64,000 nucleotides of DNA from Notolepis coatsorum. Taxonomy: Eukaryota > Chordata > Actinopteri > Aulopiformes > Paralepididae. The DNA is taken from contig OZ020586.1 of assembly GCA_963971535.1 (NCBI GenBank), positions 74,196,949 through 74,260,948 on the forward strand, read 5' to 3'. Below are positions 22,568-31,797 of this stretch, piece after piece; position 1 is the stretch's first letter; each line of letters begins with the position of its first letter. Made by a program: the position numbers and the translations under genes. The notes below the pieces were generated by a model that had not been told where the DNA came from, did no database searches, and saw only the letters and a program-made list of their open reading frames with translations.

Positions 22568-25500
22568 TCACAAAGTCATGGGGTCATGGTCATCATCGAT
22601 AGTATCTGGGAGTCGGGGCAGTTCTATGAGCCTCGCCACGGGACGTGTGTAAGTGCGCCCTTGGACGAGTACTTCAGCTGCTCGGACCTTGCCATCGGCA
22701 CCGGTGATCACTTTGCTTACGCGGCCAGCCGGCCACATAGCTCTGGGTAGTGACTGGTCAATAATCATGACGACTGTTCCTTCTGTCAAATTGTCTCTCT
22801 CTTTTACCCACTTCTGGCGGGTCTGTAGAGACGGTAGGTAGTGAAGTAGGAAGCTGCTCCAAAACTTGTCAGCTAGTACTTGGCTGTACCTCCACATTCT
22901 TCGGCCGTTCGCTTCTTCAGGCCTGTACATTGTCTGGGGTAGCGCGGGGTCCAGCCGCCCCATTAGGAGTGTGTTGGGGGTGACTGGGTCGACATCTGCT
23001 ACATCACTGGAGACGTAACCGAGGGGCTTTGAGTTCAATACTCCCTCGATCTCCGTGAGGACTGTCATTAGGACTTCCTCCGCCACAGTCTGGGCCCCAA
23101 GTACGGCGTACAGGGCTGTCTTTATAGAACGTACTTCTCGTTCCCAGGTTCCACCGAAGTGGGGTGCGTTCGGGGGATTAAACTGGAAGTCAATCTGGGA
23201 TGGAGCGAGATGGGTCTTAAGTTCTGGGCCCATAGCTTGGAAGCTCTCTCTCAGCTCTCTTTCTCCGCCTTTGAAGTTGGTCCCGTGATCAGACAACAAT
23301 GTAGACGGTTTTCCTTTCCGTGATGTGAATCTTCGGAAGGCCATAAGGAATGAGTCTGTGCTCATGGTCGGAAGGAGCTCGATATGTATCGCTCTGGTGG
23401 TCATGCATTTGAATACAATACCCCACCGCTTCTCGGTGCCTCTTCCTCTCTTTATATACAACGGGCCAAAGCAGTCCATGCCTGTGGAGTGGAATGGCTT
23501 GTCGCCGATTCGGAGGCGACAGGGGGGTAAGTCAGCCATCCGTGGTATGCTGGGCTGCGCGCGCCACTTACGGCAGTCTAGACAGGTTCGCTGGAAGCGC
23601 CGTACTGCTTCTCTCCCTTGCAATATCCAATAACGACGTCTGATCTCCGCGAAGACTCTCTCTGCTCCTGCGTGGTGTACATCCTCGTCGTATTTCTTTA
23701 TGATCAGCTCTGTGACCTTGTGTCGGCTGTTCAAGACGTTCGGGTACTTAATATCATCCGGTAGATCGGGGGCTCTCCGCAGGCGACCACCCACTCTGAT
23801 GAGATTATGGGCGTCACTCTCTGGTGCCAGGTGAATCAGTCTGCTGTCTGATGGGACGGGGTTTCCTCCCTGTAGACAGTCTAGCTCATCGGGGAACGAG
23901 TCTCTCTGGGCTCGTTGTAGTAGAAGAAGTTCTGCTTCTTCGTAGTCAGCTGCTGACATGTCAGTGGTGGACTGAATCTCTGGGTGGTGCCGCAGGAATG
24001 TTCTTTGCTGCGCACTCTCTAGGGTAATGCAGTCATCTATGTTGGGGTCTGTGGAGGCGACAGTGCTCAGTCCACAGAACATAGGTTTCTTGTTCTCAGC
24101 CTCCTCGTTACTTGCTTCCCGCGGGGTGGGCGTAGGCCAATCTCCTTCCGGGAGCTTGAGGAATTCTGGTCCGTCACTGTAGATGTTGCGACGGGTTAGG
24201 TCATCCAGAGACATTCCCCGGGTGATGACGTCAGCTGGGTTGTGTTTGGTGTCCACATACCGCCAGCTCGCTTCTTCTGTTAACTCTTGAATCTCGGTGA
24301 CTCTGACTCCCACGAAGACTTTGTATCTGCATGAATCAGACTTGATCCATGTGAGTACTGTCGTGGAGTCTGACCACAAGATTGTTCTGTGCACCGGAAT
24401 GGTGAGTTCACGTTGGATTAACGTGGCTAGATGCGCTCCTGCGAGGGCTGCGCAGAGCTCTAGACGCGGGATAGATTGTTGCTTTCGGGGGGCTATTCTT
24501 GAGCGAGCCAGGATGAAAGCAGTGTGTATCTTTCCTCCCTTCTCTTGGGCACGCAAGTAGGCCACCGATCCGTAGGCTACTTCGGAGGCGTCGCTGAAGA
24601 CGTGTAGCTCAATCTCGCATGTCTCTGGCCTCACTGTGGATGGGAAGTAGCTGCGGCGTATATTGACGCCTGGGAGTGAGCGGAGTTCCGTCTCCCACTC
24701 TCTCCATGTTGAGGCAAGGTGTGCGGGTATTGGGTCGTCCCAGCCCTGGTCCTTGTCCCATAGTGCTCGTACAATCATCTTTGCCCTGGTGGTGTAAGGT
24801 AGAATACATCCCAACGGGTCATATTGTCTGGCGAGTGTTCTGTACACACTCCGTCTGGTGGTCGGTATCGCCGTCGACCTTCCCTGCTCTGGAGCCAAGG
24901 GTTTGTGTCTATAGTGGAGCGAGTCTGTTTTGAAGCGCCAGACTAGTCCTAGTGTCATTTCTTGGGCTTCTCCTGGGATTGTCGCCATCCAGGTCTCGCT
25001 GCTGGCAGCCTTGTCCGCGGGGGAGAGGCTGCGCAATACGTGCGGGTCACTGCTGGCCCACTGCCTGAGATCAAAGCCGCCTTTGATCAGGGAGGCGCGT
25101 AACTTGATTAGGAGAGCCTCGGCTTCTTCTTGAGTCGAAACGCTTTGTAAACAGTTGTCCACGTAGAAACTGTTCTTCACACTGTGTTGGACCTCTTCAT
25201 CTGCTGCTGGGTCCTCTGTGACGTGTTTCTGTAGTGCAAATGTAGCACAGCACGGGCTGCATGTGGTTCCGAAGGGGAGTACTTCCCACTGGTAGATGGC
25301 TGGGTTCTCATCTCCGATCCTCTCTCTCCATAGGAACCGTAGCAGAGGCTTGTCCTCCTCTACTAGTCTCACCTGCAAGAACATCCCTTTGATATCCCCG
25401 CTGATAGCCACCTTGTCCTGGCGGAAGCGCAGTAACACGCCTAGTAGGGAGGGGCCGAGTGTGGGGCCGGGCAAGAGCTCTTTATTCAGATTTTGGGATC

Positions 25501-27013
25501 CGATCTGGTAGCTGCAGTTAAACACAATGCGATCCTTGCCGTTGTGATGGACCTTGTGATGCGGCACGTACCATGATTCGGTCGTCTGATCGGCCTCTTT
25601 AATGTCAATCTTTGTTACGTGTCCCGCTGTGATTAGCTTCTCAATCTCGGCGCGGTACACACTCTCTTGAGCGGGGTCTTTGGCTAGGCGCCGCTCCGTG
25701 TTCAATAGATAGCGCTCCGTGGCGTCTTTCTTTGCGTGAAAGGTGGGCATTCCCTCTCGCCTCAGGAGTGGAGTTGCGTATCTCATCACTCCGCCGACTG
25801 TGACTCTCTTTGTCCCCTGCTCGAGTAGGTTGATGGCGTAAATGTCTTCTTTAGAGCGAATATCTTTCTTTTCGTTCTTAAAGGGCATTGTCTCTAGGGT
25901 CCATAGCCTCTCGACATGCTGCAGGAGAGTGGTGTCTTCTTCTGTCGTTCTGGAGTGGAGGCAGCTAGTGGCTGCTGTTCGGTTGAGAGATTTAGCGAGG
26001 GGGCCTTGTAGGGTCCACCCTAGGCGGGTCTCGACTGCTGCAGGACAGCCTCGGGGTCCTGTATGAACCCGGTCAATCGGGACTATAAGTTCTGCATGGT
26101 CGGAGCCTATCAGCAGGGTCGGGGTAGCGCCGTCTATGAGCGGGATAGGTAATTGGCGCAGGTGCACATATTTATCCATCAACTTGGTGACAGGGTAGGT
26201 GTACTGCGATAGTCCTATTTCTTGGCTGGTGAAAGCATTTGTAATCTTGTACCGTCGCTCTGGCTGCCCGTTTGCTGCGATGGTGAAGGAGACATTCTCG
26301 CCCTTTATCGTCTTTAAATCTCTTCTTATTGTCCGAATCGTCATTTCGTTCTTGCTCCCCCGCAGTCCCAGCTGGGCCGCAGCGGACGCGAGCAGAAGGG
26401 TCTTCTCTGACCCGTCGTCAAGGACGGCGTAGGTGTCCATGACTTTATCTTGGTAGCTCAATGTCACACGGACTACCTTTAAGAGCACTTGGGCGCCGCT
26501 GCGGCTGGCGGGGTCAATGTACATGACACTTGCCTTGGTGCCGCTCCGTGGTGCAGGTGGAGGCTGTCTTCTGTTACTATCGTGTAGTATATCTAGATGG
26601 GCTCCATCGCACCGGCTGCACCTTTTCTTTAGGCGGCATTCGGCTGCCATGTGGGGCCGCGCACATCGATAACAGCGCCGGTTGGACTTTATCCATTGAC
26701 TCACTTCTTCTGCATTCATCTTTGTGAATAGGTCACATTGTGACAGCCAGTGTTCTTTCTCACAGTAGGGACACGCTATCTTCCACTTCTCTTTTCTCGA
26801 GGGGGTGCTGTGACTGCTCGGTACTGACTCTGATTGGTGCATGACAGTCACCGATCTTCTTCCATCATTTATTCTCCTGGGTCCCTCTCTGGAGCTTGGC
26901 GTGCTCCGGCCGAATGTGTCCAGTCGTAAGCTGCTGACTTCTCTCGCCAGGAAGTCGGCTAGATCAAGGAGGGATGGCTCGGGCCGTTGGGATCCCGGTA
27001 ATCTCTCTGCCGC
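22568..27013 (-). CDS. pol: BEL/Pao pol polyprotein (with nucleocapsid-like knuckles)
   Basis: The first ATG is at 26851 (1427 residues). The frame is open from 27013, giving a 55-bp overlap with gag in the -1 frame. Residues from ATG: cysteine/histidine knuckles 27-90 (CPYC, CYRC..CRLKKRCSRC); aspartic protease around DDGS 145-148; RT about 400-600 with D486 in ISGDIKG and YVDN at 563-566; RNase H with D754, E798, D828 and D874; integrase zinc-binding region (H..H..C..C) about 1043-1093; integrase core D1126, D1188, E1237; and a conserved C-terminal domain from about 1285. The order protease-RT-RNase H-integrase is diagnostic of BEL/Pao. The fourth residue of the RT box is N where most RTs have D. 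Confidence 0.93.
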   Translation of the reverse strand, partial: AAERLPGSQRPEPSLLDLADFLAREVSSLRLDTFGRSTPSSREGPRRINDGRRSVTVMHQSESVPSSHSTPSRKEKWKIACPYCEKEHWLSQCDLFTKMNAEEVSQWIKSNRRCYRCARPHMAAECRLKKRCSRCDGAHLDILHDSNRRQPPPAPRSGTKASVMYIDPASRSGAQVLLKVVRVTLSYQDKVMDTYAVLDDGSEKTLLLASAAAQLGLRGSKNEMTIRTIRRDLKTIKGENVSFTIAANGQPERRYKITNAFTSQEIGLSQYTYPVTKLMDKYVHLRQLPIPLIDGATPTLLIGSDHAELIVPIDRVHTGPRGCPAAVETRLGWTLQGPLAKSLNRTAATSCLHSRTTEEDTTLLQHVERLWTLETMPFKNEKKDIRSKEDIYAINLLEQGTKRVTVGGVMRYATPLLRREGMPTFHAKKDATERYLLNTERRLAKDPAQESVYRAEIEKLITAGHVTKIDIKEADQTTESWYVPHHKVHHNGKDRIVFNCSYQIGSQNLNKELLPGPTLGPSLLGVLLRFRQDKVAISGDIKGMFLQVRLVEEDKPLLRFLWRERIGDENPAIYQWEVLPFGTTCSPCCATFALQKHVTEDPAADEEVQHSVKNSFYVDNCLQSVSTQEEAEALLIKLRASLIKGGFDLRQWASSDPHVLRSLSPADKAASSETWMATIPGEAQEMTLGLVWRFKTDSLHYRHKPLAPEQGRSTAIPTTRRSVYRTLARQYDPLGCILPYTTRAKMIVRALWDKDQGWDDPIPAHLASTWREWETELRSLPGVNIRRSYFPSTVRPETCEIELHVFSDASEVAYGSVAYLRAQEKGGKIHTAFILARSRIAPRKQQSIPRLELCAALAGAHLATLIQRELTIPVHRTILWSDSTTVLTWIKSDSCRYKVFVGVRVTEIQELTEEASWRYVDTKHNPADVITRGMSLDDLTRRNIYSDGPEFLKLPEGDWPTPTPREASNEEAENKKPMFCGLSTVASTDPNIDDCITLESAQQRTFLRHHPEIQSTTDMSAADYEEAELLLLQRAQRDSFPDELDCLQGGNPVPSDSRLIHLAPESDAHNLIRVGGRLRRAPDLPDDIKYPNVLNSRHKVTELIIKKYDEDVHHAGAERVFAEIRRRYWILQGREAVRRFQRTCLDCRKWRAQPSIPRMADLPPCRLRIGDKPFHSTGMDCFGPLYIKRGRGTEKRWGIVFKCMTTRAIHIELLPTMSTDSFLMAFRRFTSRKGKPSTLLSDHGTNFKGGERELRESFQAMGPELKTHLAPSQIDFQFNPPNAPHFGGTWEREVRSIKTALYAVLGAQTVAEEVLMTVLTEIEGVLNSKPLGYVSSDVADVDPVTPNTLLMGRLDPALPQTMYRPEEANGRRMWRYSQVLADKFWSSFLLHYLPSLQTRQKWVKERDNLTEGTVVMIIDQSLPRAMWPAGRVSKVITGADGKVRAAEVLVQGRTYTRPVARLIELPRLPDTIDDDHDPMTL

Positions 27014-27477
27014 CTAAAGCGCTCCTGTCTTGCGGGTGGCAGCTTCTCCAAAATCCTCTCGACGTTAGAGTTGGCGTATAGCTCATGCATGCCCTTCTCC
27101 CGTTGCGCTCCCAGCATCCCTACCAGGGACTGCACTTTGATTGACAGGTCGTCTAGTGAGCGATTGTCTGTGGCTGGGGGTAGGCGATCAATATGCCTTA
27201 TCTCTTGGATTACGTAATCCCATATACGTCCATATCTCTGGTCCAGCGCCGCTAGGGCCGCTGTGTATGGTGTCGAAGAGGTGGCATAGGCTAGCGCTAT
27301 ATTGTGCGCTCGCGGTACTTTCAGGTGCTTCAGTAATATTGCATACTTGTGGCGTTCATCAGCGACATCCACCATCATTGTCTCTAAGCACATCCGGAGC
27401 TCCGTGTACTGTGCTCGACTCTCATAGGCGAAGTCTGGAAATGACGGCGTGGCAATGTATGACGCCGTGGATGGCTG
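26959..27477 (-). CDS. gag: BEL/Pao gag, downstream segment (capsid-like)
   Basis: This frame continues in phase after the TAG at 27478-27480 and runs to a TAG at 26961-26959. It encodes the region usually called DUF1759 in BEL/Pao gags: FAYESRAQYTELRMCLETM, then YAILLKHLKVPRAH and ALAALDQRYGR, later VERILEKLPPARQERF. In most family members this follows a coiled-coil N-terminus without a stop. The first ATG in it is at 27393, but initiation there would drop the start of the domain. How it would be expressed is open: readthrough, an internal start, or not at all. Confidence 0.75.
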   Translation of the reverse strand, partial: QPSTASYIATPSFPDFAYESRAQYTELRMCLETMMVDVADERHKYAILLKHLKVPRAHNIALAYATSSTPYTAALAALDQRYGRIWDYVIQEIRHIDRLPPATDNRSLDDLSIKVQSLVGMLGAQREKGMHELYANSNVERILEKLPPARQERFRRQRDYRDPNGPSHPSLI

Positions 27478-28725
27478 CTACATCGGCGAGCGTTGGGGGA
27501 GAGACCTCCTGGGCGAGTCCCCTCTTGCGCCTCGCTGTGGGCTGGTACTGACAGGGTACCATGGCCCGCTGGTCCAGGTGCTATTCCTCGGGGCTGGTCG
27601 TGCGTCGTGTTCACCCGTGAATAGAGTCGGGGGTCTGTAGCGCAGCGCCGCGGGGGTATAGCCTGGACTGTATGGGACCTCCTGGTCCGGTGGAGTACTG
27701 TGCTGTCGTCGGGCTTGGTTCTCCTCCTCTCCCTCTTCTTCCTCTATCAGATCTTCCAGATCCTGTAATCGTTTATTTAGCTTCTCCGCAGTGTATGCCG
27801 CTCCTTCCTTGTAGCTGGGTCTCGCTTGGACCGGTCTGTGAAGGGGGTCTGCGGGGGGTATAGGCTCGGTCTGTTGGTCAAGTTCAGGGTCGCTTGCTCG
27901 TTGAGGAGACGCTGCCCTTGACTGTTGTCTCGACGAGTTCCTTGAACCCCTGGCGGAGAGAGAGGGTGTTGCCTTGCGGATCAGCTGCTCCATTAGCTGC
28001 GCTTGTAACTTGTCGCGCTCGACTTCGCGCTTGGTGAGATCTGCTTCTCTTTGGGCACCGGCAGCGGCGCGCTGGGCGTCGGCTTGGTCTCTTGCCATAT
28101 TCTCTTCTGTCTGAAGGCGTCTCATCTCCAGGCGTGTGTGCTCTTCTTCGCTCCGTTGTTGTGCTTGGAGACGGTCGCGTTCACCCTGAAGTCGATCGCG
28201 TTCGGTAGAGGCTGTCAGGCTGACGAGGAACGCCTGTTGTAGCATCCTCTCCGCTTCGCTGGGGGAAGGCGGTTGTGGAGGTGAGCCGCTCCTGCGTGAG
28301 CCGCTCCTGGGGGTACTCGTTGGGGAGTCCTGGAGCTCTATTTCCTCGGCGCTCTCCTCCTCTTCTTCCGTGCAGAGTTCTCTCTCTGTAGGGTCGTCTT
28401 CCTCCCGGGGCTGGTCGGGGACTACTTCTTGGGTAGTGGCGGGGGGTAAAGGCATGTCCGCTCCCTCCTGGTCCCCACCGTGAGCTTGGTCAGTTACATT
28501 AGGACCTACTAGGGCCTCTGTGGTCGGGGAAACCTGGTCGTTAAGGTCAGACATAATTTTACTTTCTACTTTTACCGCGTTTACCGTTTGTCGAAGGCTA
28601 GGTAGTTGACTGACAGTGTAAGCCTCTAAGTACTGAGGTGTCTGTCGTCTGCGCCGCGGGCGTTCTAGGTTAGGAGGATCGTTTCGTGGAGTGTTCATCA
28701 TAGGCCATTTCGATATTAATAACAC
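27478..28725 (-). CDS. gag: BEL/Pao gag, N-terminal segment
   Basis: This 415-codon frame is the first after the primer site. It has a basic patch (RPRRRRQTP, 22-30), an acidic low-complexity part (about 108-130), a serine/arginine/proline stretch (133-155), a long coiled coil rich in E, R, Q and K (about 158-252, with ERDRLQGERDRLQ), and a proline-rich end. This N-terminal layout is normal for BEL/Pao gag. It ends at TAG (27480-27478 on the minus strand) directly followed by CAGCCA, and the same frame stays open afterwards. ATGs also occur at codons 9 and 10. Confidence 0.8.
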   Translation of the reverse strand: MLLISKWPMMNTPRNDPPNLERPRRRRQTPQYLEAYTVSQLPSLRQTVNAVKVESKIMSDLNDQVSPTTEALVGPNVTDQAHGGDQEGADMPLPPATTQEVVPDQPREEDDPTERELCTEEEEESAEEIELQDSPTSTPRSGSRRSGSPPQPPSPSEAERMLQQAFLVSLTASTERDRLQGERDRLQAQQRSEEEHTRLEMRRLQTEENMARDQADAQRAAAGAQREADLTKREVERDKLQAQLMEQLIRKATPSLSARGSRNSSRQQSRAASPQRASDPELDQQTEPIPPADPLHRPVQARPSYKEGAAYTAEKLNKRLQDLEDLIEEEEGEEENQARRQHSTPPDQEVPYSPGYTPAALRYRPPTLFTGEHDARPAPRNSTWTSGPWYPVSTSPQRGARGDSPRRSLPQRSPM

Positions 28726-28750
28726 TATATTAATATTACACTAGTTACCC

Positions 28751-28767
28751 TCCGGCTCGAAGGACCA
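28751..28767 (-). promoter_or_regulatory. Primer binding site for tRNA-Tyr
   Basis: Two bases after the 5' LTR the element strand reads TGGTCCTTCGAGCCGGA. This is the exact complement of the last 17 bases of vertebrate tRNA-Tyr including CCA (TCCGGCTCGAAGGACCA), as I recall that tRNA. Confidence 0.8.
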
Positions 28768-28769
28768 AT

Positions 28770-30162
28770 TGTAACTGAGGGGTACAATTCCCTGACTGTA
28801 TTGTTAGATATGGTATTTAATACCACTACCTCTTGTACTTTAACTTCTGGCCATCCAGTACATGATATAAGTATGATGAACACTTTCCCACCTGATGAAA
28901 CGAATCCACACAAATGTACCAAATCGAAGGTTTAATATAGCAAAAGGTATATACAACGTTCACTTGTTTACACTTATGATTTGAAATATGCACTTTTATG
29001 GCAAATTAGTATTCGTAGGTAAATCAACATTGAATGTCCAATCTCTGGTTACGCAGGGAGTAAGTATACAACCTGGAATATTTAGGAAACGATAGCGATG
29101 GTACTTAAATGATTATAGCTGGATACACTAAAGGGGGGGGGGGTCCCGCTGGTTGTAAGACAGTAGGAGGGGGGGGTTAGAGAAGCCGCTGGCGGTATCC
29201 CATCTGGCCGACGGTGTCTTGGGAGAATTCAAAGTCTTGAACACGGTGCCCACAGAACCTCGGTCCGCAGACGAATACAGCTGGACCCTCTGTGGACGGT
29301 AGCTGCCGGTCCACAACGGAGAGACGTGAGGCGACCTCACTGGTGTAGAGCGCCGTCTCACCTGGAGTCCTCTCCGGGGGGTAGTTCCAACACTCCGCAG
29401 TGTTGGCCTTTATCCATGGAATAATCAAAGCACCCAAAGCATAATCCAAGCCGTGGAAGGCTCGCCGTCGTCCGGGTAGAGTAATCCAATATACAGGTCC
29501 AGTCGCCCTGGCCCGGAGCTCCTCGGATGCAAGCACCACTAGGGGTCTGCCCAGCCTGGTTAAGCGTCCAGATAACGTCAGGAACGATGGGGGGTACTGA
29601 TAACTTTAGAACTCTAACCGAACGATGCACCATACATAAATAGACTATTATTAGCTTAATAGAATACGTCCAACTCGACGGTATAGTGCCAAACTATGAC
29701 TATTCAACTATTAATCTACACGATATCTCAATGCCTATTCTGGGCCAAGTAGGCCTTACTACACCACACGTGCGTCGTGGGGAGGCTTTGCGTCTGTCAC
29801 TCTGTTGGAGGGTAAAGAACTGGACTAAAAGAAAGTTCTACTTTACTTGCGCCATATATATATGCGCTATGAACAAATAGTACCATTCGTATTTCGCCCG
29901 ACATATTCCTGCGCGGAACCGGGGCTTGCCACGACATGTTGGGCGGCACGATTGAACTTGGACCTAGGGGTATGGCAACCTGGCGCCAGGTTCTCGTCCA
30001 ATGGTAGAATGAAACTATTATGGGCTGTTTAGTAGACTAAAGGGATATTCAGTGCATATTGTACAAGGAATATACAGGGGATATCAAACGATATACAAAT
30101 ACAATTAAATATATATATATAAATAAATATATATATTCGGTTTAATCTGATCCTTCACAACA
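28770..30162 (-). repeat. 5' LTR of the BEL/Pao element
   Basis: It is 1393 bp and matches 21081-22474 except for one base near 29008 and one G fewer in a homopolymer. It starts TGTTGTGAAGG and ends CAGTTACA on the minus strand. Confidence 0.95.
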
Positions 30163-31022
30163 CATGCATTGAATTGATTACCATTTGGTTTATACCAGTG
30201 ACACCTCATGTTCATCATCAGATAACAGTGCTTGAAAAGATAAATGCATTTTCTCGAATTCATTCATCAAAAACGTCAAAGGCTCATTCAATTTATCAAG
30301 TCACGTCACGTCATCAAATCCATCAAACAGCGCATCTCCTCATATATTTTAATCCCAGTTACAATATCACAATAACGTGTGACACTATCACAGTGATACA
30401 ATTAAATATTCCACAGATTCAGATTCCTCATAATTCATATCCACAATCCGCGCATAGACGCTTCAGCTTGAATGAAACGCATCCGGGTGCTCCGTTAAGC
30501 AAATACACAGCGAAGAATATTAAACTAATCAGAGCCAAACACCCGATAGGTTTCATTCATTAAAAATATCCCAGCGGGATTCACATTTGCAATGATCCGT
30601 TTAGTCCGTTATTAAAATAACTGTGTGTCGCGACTCGCGAGCGCCGTATCCGTATAAATATGACGTGCATTATATAGGACAAAGTAAATTCATAGGCTGA
30701 ATATGATTTATTATCAGCGTTACTGCAGACATATTATTTTACATTTCAAACGAAGCACAAGAACATAATTCAGAATGGTATAATGCAGATCTAGACTGTG
30801 AGAATTATTTCAGGAAGCGAGCTGGCATTTCTTTGCGGGGGCGTGGCCATGGTTCATCCAGCTAACTGAACTTAACCCTGCTCTCGACCAGGCTCAAACT
30901 TTTTGATCTGTTGTCATAGTGATTTAGACAATCGAGCGTCGGGGAATGGAAAGGTCTGGCTTAAGTCAGGCTATGCTGGATATTATCCGGCTAACTCAGT
31001 TAGCCAGGTACGGGGAACGGGG

Positions 31023-31238
31023 CAGGGCTGAGTCGTCCGCAAACAGAAACAAGTTGCAGTCACAAGCTGACGACATGTCATTTGCATAAATTAGCAACAG
31101 TAGCGGTCCTAGTATGCTTCCTTGTGGAACACCACAGCTCACTGTGAGGGGGGGGGGATAGGGTACCGTTTACCTCCACCATCTGTTCCCTCCCCTCAAG
31201 GTAGGATTGCATCCAGCTCACTGATAGACTATCAAAAC
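31023..31238 (-). pseudogene. LINE RT catalytic-core piece
   Basis: The minus strand encodes SVSWMQSYLEGREQMVEVNG, then GVPQGSILGPLLLLIYANDM and the catalytic box FLFADDSAL. These are conserved motifs of non-LTR RTs. A stop and a G-run (31148-31156) interrupt the frame, so the copy is inactive. It is bounded by transposable-element insertions on both sides. Confidence 0.85.
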
Positions 31239-31530
31239 TAGGGATGCTCGATATTGGCTTTTTTACCGATACCGATATTCCGATATTGTCCAACTCTTAA
31301 TTTCCGATACCGATATCAACCGATATCAACCGATACCGATATATGCAGGGTTTCCCACCCCAAAAAACTGAATAATTTCAGGTAACTAATCATTTCACTG
31401 GATATATATATAACAAATATTGTTATTGTTTTTTTCTTTTTTGAAACCGATACCGATATTTTCCGATATCACATTTTACTGCCGATATCGGCCGATAATA
31501 TCGGTCGGCCGATAATATCGGACATCCCTA
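31239..31530. mobile_element. hAT MITE with CGATAT repeats
   Basis: The ends are TAGGGATG and CATCCCTA with perfect 8-bp duplications ATCAAAAC (31231-31238 and 31531-31538). The interior is built from CCGATATC/GATAATATCGG repeats. At 292 bp it has no coding capacity. Fragments of related ends occur at 40265-40310 and 42740-42818. Confidence 0.9.
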
Positions 31531-31625
31531 ATCAAAACCAATTGCTTTTAGCTTGTCAATCAGAATGGAGTGATTGACAGTGTCGAAGGCCTTTTGTAGG
31601 TCCAGCATGACCATGCTGTTGATGA
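31531..31625 (-). pseudogene. LINE RT motif-A piece and 5' truncation point
   Basis: The minus strand encodes MVMLDLQKAFDTVNHS followed by ILIDKLKAIGFD, the first RT palm motif. Upstream the homology stops at a GTT repeat and a T-run (31620-31679). The 3' end of the LINE at 3575-3586 also borders a TTGTTGTTG repeat, which may be the target duplication. Confidence 0.8.
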
Positions 31626-31660
<35 letters not shown>

Positions 31661-31797
31661 TTTTTTTTTTTTTTTTTTAATGTTTTTACGTGAAACACTT
31701 TGCGACTGTATGTTTTGAGAGTTGCTTTAGAAATAAAGTTAGAAATAAAGACTTACTCGTACCTCTCAACACCAGGAGGCTCTCTGCCATCCTAGAA

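Larger units (their letters stand above)
21081..30162 (-). mobile_element. BEL/Pao LTR retrotransposon
   Basis: The complete 9082-bp element has LTRs at 30162-28770 (5') and 22474-21081 (3'). Both begin TGTTGTGAAGG and end CAGTTACA. The 5-bp duplication CATGC lies at 21076-21080 and 30163-30167. Gag, protease, RT, RNase H and integrase are in the order normal for BEL/Pao. The LTRs differ, as far as I can see, by one substitution and one G in a homopolymer, so insertion is very recent. The coding region carries one in-frame TAG and one frame change, so it is either disabled or uses recoding. Confidence 0.95.
20438..31022. mobile_element. CCCTATTCCCCG-ended DNA transposon, copy B
   Basis: The left end is CCCTATTCCCCGTACCTGG and the right end, inverted, CCCCGTTCCCCGTACCTGG. 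The 5-bp target duplication CAGGG lies at 20433-20437 and 31023-31027, and the LINE frame is restored when the element is ignored. Apart from the BEL/Pao element at 21081-30162 it has about 1.5 kb of its own sequence. It is the inverse of copy A and has no transposase. The superfamily is undetermined. Confidence 0.82.
3587..31625 (-). mobile_element. 5'-truncated LINE split by four later insertions
   Basis: One minus-strand non-LTR retrotransposon lies in five pieces, listed from its 5' end: 31625-31531, 31238-31023, 20437-20187, 7617-6540 and 3638-3587. The pieces add to about 1.7 kb. The first encodes the RT motif-A region (DLQKAFDTVNHS), the second the YLEGREQM and GVPQGSILGPLLLL motifs and the catalytic FADD box, and the third the region ending ITYLGSILEANLS. 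The fourth encodes the C-terminal end and 3' UTR, and the fifth the (AATC)n tail. The reading frame resumes across the junctions. It lacks the endonuclease end and carries stops, so it is a dead copy. The lineage looks like the Jockey/CR1/L2 group. Confidence 0.85.

Noticed and set aside
22653-26727. Many plus-strand frames opposite pol
   Set aside because: They are antisense shadows of the long minus-strand pol frame.
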